Below are positions 25,765-31,914 of a DNA stretch of 31,914 nucleotides, one piece after another. Below the pieces are notes generated by a model. That model was not told the origin of the DNA. It saw nothing but the letters and a program-made list of their open reading frames with translations, and ran no database searches. This DNA comes from DASRSS01 sp035656335 (lineage in GTDB: Bacteria > Actinomycetota > Actinomycetes > Mycobacteriales > Jatrophihabitantaceae), in the NCBI GenBank assembly GCA_035656335.1, contig DASRSS010000118.1, forward strand, positions 1 to 31,914, in the 5' to 3' direction. Each line of letters starts with the position of its first letter. Position 1 is the stretch's first letter. The position numbers and the translations under genes were made by a program.

Positions 25765-27009
25765 ATGCCCGACGCCCGCATCACCGCACCGAACCCCGAC
25801 GCGCAACCGGTCCGTGGCCGGAGCCTGGACGACCTGCGCCGCGCCGCCGCCGAGCTGGCCCGCGGCGCGCAGTCCGACCGGCTGGTGGTCGACGCCGGTG
25901 CCCTGTCCGGCGACCGGCTCAGCGCGGTGACCGAGGCGCTGCTGCTCGGGGCGTACCGGTTCAGCCTGGACGGCGAGCCCCGGCCGCCGCTGCGCATCGA
26001 GCTGGCCGGCGCGCACGACGCCGACGCGGTCGAGCGGGGACGGCACGCCGCAGCTGCGGCCGCCTGGGCGCGCGACCTGGCGAACACGCCGGCGTCGACG
26101 TGCAACCCGGCCTGGCTCGGCGCGCAGGCCGCGCGCCGGCTGCGTCCGCTCGGCGTCGAGGTGGACGTCCACGACGAGAAGTGGCTGGCCGAGCAGGGCT
26201 TCGGCGGCGTGCTCGCCGTCGGCGGCGGCTCGGCCACCCCGCCGCGGCTGATCGAGGCGTCGTGGCGACCGCGGGGCGCGCGCCGCGGCGTCCACGTGGT
26301 GCTGGTCGGCAAGGGCATCACGTTCGACACCGGCGGGCTGAACCTCAAGCTCGGTGACGCGATGCGGTTGATGCACACGGACATGTCCGGCGGCGCCGCG
26401 GTGCTCGGCGCGCTACGGCTGATTGCCGAGAGCGGGCTGCCCGTTCGGGTGACCGCGCTCGTGCCCGCGGCCGAGAACGCGTTCGCCGGCGGGGCGATGC
26501 GGCCGTCGGACGTGATCCGGCACTACGGCGGGCGGACCAGCGAGGTCGGCAACACCGACGCCGAGGGACGGCTCGTGCTGGCCGACGCGCTCGCGTACGC
26601 GGCGGCGCGGCTGCGCCCGTCGGTGCTGGTCGACGCCGCGACCCTGACCGGCGCGATGAAGGTGACGCTGGGCCTCGGTACCGGCGGCCTGTTCGCCACC
26701 GAGGACCGCCTGGCCGCCGCCCTGGAACGCGCCGGCAAGGAGACCGGCGAGCCGCTGTGGCGGCTGCCGCTGGTGGCGGACTACGCCACGTCGCTGCGGT
26801 CGGACGTCGCCGACGCGAACAACTCGCCCGGCAACCCGGGAGCCATCACCGCCGCGCTGTTCCTGCAGCCGTTCACCGCCGGCCTGCCGTGGGCGCACCT
26901 GGACATCGCCGGGCCGGCCCGCTCGCCCAAGGCGGACGGCATCGTCCCCAAGGGCGCGACCGGATTCGGCGCCCGGCTGGTGGCCCGCTGGGTCGAGTCG
27001 CTTGGCTGA
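25765..27009 (+). CDS. M17 leucyl aminopeptidase family protein (short form)
   Basis: A 414-residue metallo-aminopeptidase of family M17, which trims N-terminal residues from peptides with two metal ions. Catalytic motifs are complete: GKGITFDTGGLNLK from residue 182 (Lys and Asp metal ligands), MSGGAAVLGAL, and NTDAEGRLVLADAL from 263 (Asp, Glu, Arg). Before these is RDLANTPASTCNPAWLG, the usual linker. The N-terminal domain is shorter than in typical PepA (about 480-515 residues), keeping only about 100 residues before the linker. ATG 25765 is taken because upstream frame sequence crosses the terminator. The next gene begins inside its 3' end. Confidence 0.9.
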   Translation: MPDARITAPNPDAQPVRGRSLDDLRRAAAELARGAQSDRLVVDAGALSGDRLSAVTEALLLGAYRFSLDGEPRPPLRIELAGAHDADAVERGRHAAAAAAWARDLANTPASTCNPAWLGAQAARRLRPLGVEVDVHDEKWLAEQGFGGVLAVGGGSATPPRLIEASWRPRGARRGVHVVLVGKGITFDTGGLNLKLGDAMRLMHTDMSGGAAVLGALRLIAESGLPVRVTALVPAAENAFAGGAMRPSDVIRHYGGRTSEVGNTDAEGRLVLADALAYAAARLRPSVLVDAATLTGAMKVTLGLGTGGLFATEDRLAAALERAGKETGEPLWRLPLVADYATSLRSDVADANNSPGNPGAITAALFLQPFTAGLPWAHLDIAGPARSPKADGIVPKGATGFGARLVARWVESLG

Positions 27010-27631
27010 GCTCGTCCTGCCGTTCGTCGTCCGCCTTGAGCGCGCCGCGCCGCCGACGCGGACGGACGCCCTCGAGGCCGCCGCGCGAGGCGTGCTGCTC
27101 ATGCTCACCACTGACCGCCCCGAATGGCGTGCCGCGATCGAGGCGTGGGACGGCTCCAGAATTCGCAAAGTCGTACGGCGTGCCCGGGGCGCGGAGTGGC
27201 GCCGGGCGCTCGGCGTCGACGGCCTCGACGTCACCCACGGCAGCGCCGAGGTGCGCGTCTACCCGCCGATCCCGGTGGACGAGTGGCCGCCGGAACTGGC
27301 CCGGCTGCAGGTGGGCGGCACCGAGCTCGCCGACCCCGAGCCGCCGTCCGCGCCCGCGCCCGGCACGCCCCTGGTGCTGCTCTCGCCGCACGTGACGATG
27401 ACCGCCGGCAAGGCGATGGCGCAGGCCGCGCACGCCGCCCAGCTCGGCTTCCGGTCGTTGCCGGCGGACCGCCGCGCGGCCTGGCAGGTGGACGGCTTCC
27501 CGCTCGCGGTCCGCGACGCGACGCCGTCCCAGTGGGCCGAGGCGATCAGCGCGGGCGCGCCGGTCGTCCACGACGCCGGATTCACCGAGGTGGAGCCGGA
27601 CTCTCAGACGGCGCTGTTCACCAGGGCCTGA
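27002..27631 (+). CDS. PTH2-family peptidyl-tRNA hydrolase-like protein
   Basis: A 209-residue protein with start TTG 27002, 8 bases inside the end of the aminopeptidase gene, indicating coupling. The N-terminal half (LVLPFVVRLERAAPP, EWRAAIEAWDGSRIRKVVRR) is a conserved actinobacterial extension of unknown role. The C-terminal half carries LVLLSPHVTMTAGKAMAQAA, continuing HAAQLGF, which matches the GK-x-x-AQ-x-x-HA motif of PTH2 (Bit1-type) peptidyl-tRNA hydrolases, and ends with VVHDAGFTEVEPDSQTAL, like the D-x-G-x-T-x-[IV]-x-P-G-[ST] motif. The equivalent of that Gly is Asp here. Bacteria normally use Pth1, so a different substrate is possible. The 3' end overlaps glgA by 28 bases, convergent. 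Confidence 0.78.
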   Translation: MAELVLPFVVRLERAAPPTRTDALEAAARGVLLMLTTDRPEWRAAIEAWDGSRIRKVVRRARGAEWRRALGVDGLDVTHGSAEVRVYPPIPVDEWPPELARLQVGGTELADPEPPSAPAPGTPLVLLSPHVTMTAGKAMAQAAHAAQLGFRSLPADRRAAWQVDGFPLAVRDATPSQWAEAISAGAPVVHDAGFTEVEPDSQTALFTRA

Positions 27632-28767
27632 TACAGCTCCACGGTGCGGTGGGCGATCGCGGGCCAGCCGAACTCGTGCACCGCACGCTCGCGCCCGGCC
27701 CGTCCCATCGCGTCGGCGCGCTCCGGCTCGGCGCACACCGCGTTGACGGCGTCGGCCAGGCCCGCCTCGAACTCCTCGGCGGGGACGGCCAGCTGCGGCA
27801 CCAGCAGCCCGGTGAGCCCGTCCGCGACCACCTCCGGGATCCCGCCGACAGCGCTGGCGACCACCGCCGTCTGACACGCCATCGCCTCCAGGTTCACGAT
27901 GCCCAGCGGCTCGTAGACGGACGGGCAGACGAACACCCGGGCGTGCGTGAGCAGCTCGCGCAGCGGTTCGCGCGGCAGCATGTCCCGGATCCAGATCACG
28001 CCCGAGCGCGATTCGGCCAGCGCGGCGACGGCAGCCGCGGTCGACGCCCCGATCTCGGCGGTGTCCGGCGCACCCGCGCACAGCACCAGCTGGATGTCCG
28101 GGTCGAACCGGCGGGCCGCCGCCAACAGGTGCGCGAGGCCCTTCTGCCGCGTGATCCGTCCGACGAAGATCGCGTACGGACGGGATCGGTCGATGCCGTA
28201 GCGGTCCAGCACGTCGTCGGACGAGGCCGGCGCGAACATCTCGGTGTCGATGCCGTTGTGGATCACGTGCACGCGCGCCGGGTCCAGGAACGGGTACGCG
28301 TCCAGCACGTCGGCCCGCATGCCGTACGACACCGCGACCACGGCGTCGGCCGTCTCGTACGCCTGCCGCTCGGCCCACGACGAGACGCGGTACCCGCCGC
28401 CGAGCTGGTCGGCCTTCCACGGGCGATGCGGCTCCAGCGAGTGCGCCGTCAGCACGTGCGGGACGTTGTGCAGCCGCGCGCCGAGCACCCCGGCCAGGTT
28501 CGCGTACCAGGTGTGCGAGTGCAGCAGGTCCGCGTTGCCGACGCCGGCCGCGATCTGCAGGTCCACGCCGAGCGTCTGCAGTGCCGCGTTCGCGGTGGCC
28601 AGCTCGGCCGGCGGGGCGTAGGCGCGGGCGTCCGGACGCGGCGCTCCGATGCAGTGGACGTCCACGTCGACGAGTCCGCGCAGCTCGCGGACGAGGAACT
28701 CGACATGCACGCCGGCGCCGCCATATACCTCTGGGGGGTACTCTTTGGTCAGTACCGCGACACGCAC
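27604..28767 (-). CDS. glgA: Glycogen synthase, actinobacterial GlgA/GlgM type
   Basis: A 387-residue GT4 glycosyltransferase, the same length as M. tuberculosis Rv1212c (GlgM), which makes maltose-1-phosphate from ADP-glucose and glucose-1-phosphate; family members are also annotated as glycogen synthase. The N-terminal Rossmann domain has KEYPPEVYGGAGVHVEFLVR, then HSHTWYANLAG; the C-terminal domain has VHVIHNGIDTEMF, FVGRITRQKGLAHLL and FVCPSVYEPLGIVNLEAMAC, which contains the EPxGIVxLE nucleotide-sugar site. GTG 28767 is supported by a TAGGGT box 7 bases upstream. It is divergent from glgC, which supplies its ADP-glucose. Confidence 0.93.
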   Translation of the reverse strand: MRVAVLTKEYPPEVYGGAGVHVEFLVRELRGLVDVDVHCIGAPRPDARAYAPPAELATANAALQTLGVDLQIAAGVGNADLLHSHTWYANLAGVLGARLHNVPHVLTAHSLEPHRPWKADQLGGGYRVSSWAERQAYETADAVVAVSYGMRADVLDAYPFLDPARVHVIHNGIDTEMFAPASSDDVLDRYGIDRSRPYAIFVGRITRQKGLAHLLAAARRFDPDIQLVLCAGAPDTAEIGASTAAAVAALAESRSGVIWIRDMLPREPLRELLTHARVFVCPSVYEPLGIVNLEAMACQTAVVASAVGGIPEVVADGLTGLLVPQLAVPAEEFEAGLADAVNAVCAEPERADAMGRAGRERAVHEFGWPAIAHRTVELYQALVNSAV

Positions 28768-28774
28768 ATTCCGA

Positions 28775-28780
28775 ACCCTA
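28775..28780 (-). promoter_or_regulatory. -10 box for leaderless glgA transcript
   Basis: TAGGGT on the minus strand lies 7 bases before GTG 28767 with no Shine-Dalgarno. Confidence 0.6.
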
Positions 28781-28819
28781 GCCCGCTGCCGTCCGCTGCG
28801 TTTCCCGGCGGTGATCGCT

Positions 28820-28825
28820 TAGGGT
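28820..28825 (+). promoter_or_regulatory. -10 box for leaderless glgC transcript
   Basis: TAGGGT lies 6 bases before ATG 28832. GAGGG between them is too close to the ATG to act as a normal ribosome site. The identical hexamer serves glgA on the other strand. Confidence 0.6.
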
Positions 28826-28831
28826 GAGGGA

Positions 28832-30052
28832 ATGCCACGAGAGCCGCGTGTCCTCGGCATCGTCCTCGCGGGCGGTGAGGGCAAGCGGCTGTGGCCGCTG
28901 ACCGCCGACCGCGCCAAGCCGGCGGTGCCGTTCGGCGGCAACTACCGGCTGATCGACTTCGTGCTGTCCAACCTGGTCAACGCCGGCTACCTGCGCATCT
29001 GCGTGCTCACCCAGTACAAGTCGCACTCGCTCGACCGGCACATCACGCAGACCTGGCGCATGTCGAGCGTGATCGGCAACTACATCACCCCGGTTCCGGC
29101 GCAGCAGCGGCTCGGTCCGCGCTGGTACACCGGCAGCGCGGACGCGATCCTGCAGTCGTCCAACCTGATCTACGACGACAAGCCCGACTACATCATCGTG
29201 TTCGGCGCCGACCACGTGTACCGGATGGATCCGCGGCAGATGGTCGCGCAGCACATCGAGTCCGGCGCCGGCGCGACCGTGGCCGGCATCCGGGTGCCGC
29301 GCACCGAGGCCAGCGCGTTCGGGGTGATCGATGCCGACGCGGACGGCCGGGTGCTGGAGTTCCTGGAGAAGCCGGCGAACCCGCCGGGCCTGCCGAACAG
29401 CCCGGACGAGACGTTCGCGTCGATGGGCAACTACGTGTTCACCACCAACACGCTGCTCGAGGCGCTGAAGCAGGACGCCGCGGACGAGGACTCCGTCCAC
29501 GACATGGGCGGCTCGATCATGCCGATGATGGTCAAGCAGGGCGACGCGTACGTGTACGACTTCGCCGACAACGACGTCCCGGGTGCCGAGGAGCGCGACC
29601 GGGGCTACTGGCGCGACGTCGGTACGCTGGACGCGTACTACGACGCGCACTCCGACCTGGTGGCGGTGCACCCGATCTTCAACCTGTACAACCAGCAATG
29701 GCCGATCTACACGCACCACCCGCACCTGCCGTCCGCGAAGTTCGTCGAGGGCGGTATCGCGCAGGAGTCGCTGGTCGGCGCGGGCACGATCATCGCCGGC
29801 GCCACCGTGCGGCAGAGCGTGATCGCCCCGAACGTGCGGCTGAACGCGGGCGCGTACGTCGAAGGTTCGGTGCTGATGGAGGGCGTGCAGATCGGCCGGG
29901 GTGCCGTGGTGCGGCGCGCGATCCTGGACAAGGACGTCGTGGTGCCCGAGGGCGCGCACATCGGCGTAGACACCGAGCTGGACCGCGAGCGGTATCACGT
30001 CACCGAGAGCGGTATCGCGGTACTGGGCAAGAGCCAGCTCGCGCTGCCGTGA
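28832..30052 (+). CDS. glgC: Glucose-1-phosphate adenylyltransferase GlgC
   Basis: GlgC makes ADP-glucose from ATP and glucose-1-phosphate, the first committed step of glycogen synthesis. The 406-residue protein has the nucleotidyltransferase signature LAGGEGKRLWPLTADRAKPA, then VPFGGNYRLIDFVLSN, GSADAILQS, VFGADHVYRMD and FLEKP, and a C-terminal left-handed beta-helix (VGAGTIIAGATVRQSVIAPN, VLMEGVQIGRGAVVRRAILD). Length is normal. Its stop lies 10 bases from that of the converging IclR gene. Confidence 0.96.
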   Translation: MPREPRVLGIVLAGGEGKRLWPLTADRAKPAVPFGGNYRLIDFVLSNLVNAGYLRICVLTQYKSHSLDRHITQTWRMSSVIGNYITPVPAQQRLGPRWYTGSADAILQSSNLIYDDKPDYIIVFGADHVYRMDPRQMVAQHIESGAGATVAGIRVPRTEASAFGVIDADADGRVLEFLEKPANPPGLPNSPDETFASMGNYVFTTNTLLEALKQDAADEDSVHDMGGSIMPMMVKQGDAYVYDFADNDVPGAEERDRGYWRDVGTLDAYYDAHSDLVAVHPIFNLYNQQWPIYTHHPHLPSAKFVEGGIAQESLVGAGTIIAGATVRQSVIAPNVRLNAGAYVEGSVLMEGVQIGRGAVVRRAILDKDVVVPEGAHIGVDTELDRERYHVTESGIAVLGKSQLALP

Positions 30053-30062
30053 ACCGGTCGCG

Positions 30063-30827
30063 CTAATTGCCGGTGCCGCTCATCCGGCGGGTCAGCCGGG
30101 CAGCGGTGTCGCGGACCCGGTCGGCCAGCTGGGCGCGCTGCGCCGCGTCCACCTCCCGGTCGGCGAACGTGCTGGCGACTGCCGCGATCGGATGGCCGGC
30201 GTGGTCGAGCACGGCCGCCGCGACGGACGCGAAGCCCGGCGTCACCTCGCCGTTCTCCGTCGCGTAGCCGTCCCGGCGCACGGCGATCAGCAGCTGGCGC
30301 AGCGCGGACGGCGACTGCGGACCGCGCTCGTTGCGCAGCACGAACGCGGTCGGCGTCGGGAACAGCGCGCGCACCTGCTGGGTGGGCAGCGCGGCGAGCA
30401 TGGCGCGTCCGCTCGCGGTGAGGTGCGCGGGCAGCCGCACGTCCACGTCGGTGACCAGCGGCGGGCGCCCCGGCGCACGCTCCTCGATCAGGTAGATGAC
30501 GTCGCGCCCGTGCAGCACGGCCAGGTGCGCGCTCTGCTTCGTCCGGTCGACCAGCCGGGCGAGCGGTGCCCGGCCCAGGCGCTGCAGCGGGGCCTGCCGG
30601 ACGTACCCGCTGCCGAGCTCGTACGCCCCGATGCCCAGCGCGTAGCGGCGGTCCTCGGGCAGGTGGACGACAAATCCCTCGGCCTGCAAGGTGGAAAGCA
30701 GGTGATAGGTGGTCGAACGGGGCAGCTTGAGGTCGCGTGCGATCGCGCCGGCCGGGACGGGTCCGGCCTGTCTGGCGAGATAGCGCAAGATGTCCAGGAC
30801 CTGCGCCGCAGCCGGAACGAGAGCCAC
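30063..30827 (-). CDS. IclR-family transcriptional regulator
   Basis: A 254-residue regulator. The N-terminal winged helix-turn-helix spans about residues 5-60 (VLDILRYLARQAGPVPAGAI, then LPRSTTYHLLSTLQAEGFV), and the C-terminal effector domain follows with HLAVLHGRDVIYLIEERAPG, LTASGRAMLAAL and GFASVAAAVLDHAGHPIAAV. GTG 30827 is chosen because TATCCT lies 6 bases upstream; longer frames run into antisense sequence of the next gene. An inverted repeat at 30846-30863 just beyond the -10 box suggests autoregulation. It is divergent from the amino-acid-binding protein gene, a likely target; glgC ends next to it but is convergent. Effector unknown. Confidence 0.9.
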   Translation of the reverse strand: MALVPAAAQVLDILRYLARQAGPVPAGAIARDLKLPRSTTYHLLSTLQAEGFVVHLPEDRRYALGIGAYELGSGYVRQAPLQRLGRAPLARLVDRTKQSAHLAVLHGRDVIYLIEERAPGRPPLVTDVDVRLPAHLTASGRAMLAALPTQQVRALFPTPTAFVLRNERGPQSPSALRQLLIAVRRDGYATENGEVTPGFASVAAAVLDHAGHPIAAVASTFADREVDAAQRAQLADRVRDTAARLTRRMSGTGN

Positions 30828-30833
30828 ACGGGC

Positions 30834-30839
30834 AGGATA
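30834..30839 (-). promoter_or_regulatory. -10 box for leaderless iclR-type transcript
   Basis: TATCCT on the minus strand lies 6 bases before GTG 30827. Confidence 0.5.
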
Positions 30840-30845
30840 GGGCAG

Positions 30846-30863
30846 CGTCTGGGATTCCAGACG
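30846..30863. promoter_or_regulatory. Candidate operator of the IclR-type regulator
   Basis: CGTCTGG and CCAGACG are perfect 7-base arms around GATT; the centre TGGGATTCCA resembles the TGGAA/TTCCA-type half-sites of IclR sites. It lies at about -19 to -36 of the regulator's transcript and about 140 bases before the divergent binding-protein gene. Confidence 0.45.
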
Positions 30864-30965
30864 TCGGCCCGTAGCACTGTCCGGTTGGCCCGCTGTGGTG
30901 TCACATATCAGCACCAAAATCGGCTCGGTCCGCCAGCGGCGGTGCTCTGGAAGCGGACCGATGGC

Positions 30966-30971
30966 TAGGGT
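30966..30971 (+). promoter_or_regulatory. -10 box of the amino-acid-binding protein gene
   Basis: TAGGGT lies 31 bases before GTG 31003. Here, unlike in the leaderless genes, a GGAGG site (30991-30995) lies in the short leader. Confidence 0.5.
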
Positions 30972-31002
30972 GACCCGAGGACTTCGACGAGGAGGCAACG
31001 CA

Positions 31003-31914
31003 GTGTTCCGATCCCGTGTTCTGTTTGCGGTGACAGCCCTTGCGGCGGCGAGCGCCATGACCCTGACGGGCTGCGGCAGCAGCGGCGGCGGTTCCGGCAG
31101 CGGCAGCGGCACGACCCCGGCCGGCGGCAACACCACGCCGGTTGCCCCGGCGTCCACGGGCGGCGGAGCGGGCGCGTCGGGCGCGGCCGCGCTCGTCCCG
31201 TCGTCGATCAAGTCCAAGGGCACGCTGACGTTCGCGATGGACGCGAGCTACCCGCCGGACGAGTCGATCGCCAAGGACGGGCACACGATCGAGGGATTCG
31301 ACGCGGACCTCGCCAACGCGCTCGCGCCGGCGCTCGGCATGCAGGCGAAGCTCGAGAACGTCACCTTCGACAACATCATCCCGGGCCTGCAGAGCGGCAA
31401 GTACGACGTCGGTCTGTCCTCGTTCACCGACACCAAAGACCGCGAGAAGGTCGTCGACTTCGTCACCTACTTCCAGGCCGGTGAAGGCTTCTATGTGAAG
31501 GCCGGCAGCGGCAAGACCTTCAACGGTCTCGCTTCGCTGTGCAACCACACGGTGTCCGTGGAGAACGGAACGACCGAGCAGAGTGACGCCAAGGCGCAGG
31601 GGAAGAAGTGCAGCGTGCACGTGCTCACCTTCGACAACCAGAGCCAGGCGAACCTCGCCGTCGCCAGCGGACGTGCCGACGTCGGCTTCGCCGATTCGCA
31701 GGTCGCGGAGTACATCGTCAAGACCTCCAACGGCCAGTTCGAGAACACGGGCACCGCGTTCGAGGTCGCGCCGTACGGCATCGCTTTGCCCAAGGGCAAC
31801 GGCATGGCGCAGGCGGTGAAGGCGGCGATGGAGCAGCTGATCAGCGACGGCACCTACAGCAAGCTGCTGGCCAAGTGGGGCATCCAGGACGGCGCCATCA
31901 CCACTCCGACCATC
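31003..31914 (+). CDS. Polar amino-acid ABC transporter substrate-binding lipoprotein (3' end beyond window)
   Basis: 304 residues are visible with no stop before the window edge. GTG 31003 follows GGAGG (30991-30995) by 7 bases. The signal peptide VFRSRVLFAVTALAAASAM ends in lipobox LTGC, then a Gly/Ser/Thr/Pro-rich linker of about 45 residues. The SBP_bac_3 domain includes GTLTFAMDASYPPDESIAKD, IEGFDADLANALAPALG, FDNIIPGLQSGKYDVGLSSF, TDTKDREKVVDFVTYF and PYGIALPKGN, and ends KLLAKWGI, so little is missing. Permease and ATPase genes would be expected downstream, outside the window. The divergent IclR-type regulator may control it. Confidence 0.92.
   Translation, partial: MFRSRVLFAVTALAAASAMTLTGCGSSGGGSGSGSGTTPAGGNTTPVAPASTGGGAGASGAAALVPSSIKSKGTLTFAMDASYPPDESIAKDGHTIEGFDADLANALAPALGMQAKLENVTFDNIIPGLQSGKYDVGLSSFTDTKDREKVVDFVTYFQAGEGFYVKAGSGKTFNGLASLCNHTVSVENGTTEQSDAKAQGKKCSVHVLTFDNQSQANLAVASGRADVGFADSQVAEYIVKTSNGQFENTGTAFEVAPYGIALPKGNGMAQAVKAAMEQLISDGTYSKLLAKWGIQDGAITTPTI

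Overview
The window reads as chromosomal DNA of a very GC-rich actinomycete (Actinomycetota). Supporting this are the mycothiol enzyme MshB, the actinobacterial types of DapD, GlgM-like GlgA and DUF3117, the heavy use of GTG/TTG starts, and long antisense shadow frames caused by GC-biased third codon positions. Genus cannot be told from the sequence. Gene content and order recall the Mycobacterium tuberculosis typA (Rv1165) to glgC (Rv1213) region: typA, an SBP_bac_5 lipoprotein, mshB plus a small membrane protein, fdxA, dapD/dapE, LOG, folP2, a DivIVA-like protein, tag, DUF3117, glgM and glgC. This comparison is from memory, not from a search.

Layout. 1-3225 (minus): FtsX-type ABC permease, cut by the window edge, and its ATPase. 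3408-5282: typA. 5289-6455: a solitary AbiEi-type HTH plus PD-(D/E)XK nuclease-like gene bounded on both sides by near-identical 59-nt palindromes, the least ordinary part of the window. 6469-8434: PLP aminotransferase and omega-amidase-like nitrilase, a likely keto-acid salvage pair. 8590-14723: complete oppABCDF peptide importer. 14747-17073: mshB, a membrane protein and a GNAT. 17140-17466: ferredoxin fdxA. 17561-20467: dapD with a muramidase-like gene, divergent from dapE. 20567-21989: two tandem LOG-family genes. 21946-23552 (minus): folP2-like gene and a crotonase. 23595-24543: DivIVA-like protein and 3-methyladenine glycosylase. 24530-25318 (minus): second crotonase. 25511-25678: DUF3117. 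25765-27631: M17 aminopeptidase and a PTH2-like protein. 27604-30052: divergent glgA/glgC. 30063-30827 (minus): IclR regulator. 31003-31914: amino-acid-binding lipoprotein, cut by the window edge.

Functional themes are cell-wall and lysine precursor supply (dapD, dapE), redox (mshB, fdxA), glycogen/maltose-1-phosphate synthesis (glgA, glgC), peptide and amino-acid uptake (opp, the last gene), DNA repair (tag) and nitrogen or sulfur keto-acid salvage. Several genes show TANNNT 6-8 nt before a GTG or ATG with no Shine-Dalgarno, the signature of leaderless transcription, and I used this to set starts. Long palindromes of at least three sequence families sit just after stop codons.

No stretch longer than about 300 bases lacks a gene; the largest gaps (about 150-185 bases, at 3226-3407, 8435-8589, 10345-10518, 25319-25510 and 30828-31002) are described below where they hold something. 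I saw no tRNA, rRNA, CRISPR array, transposase or phage gene.
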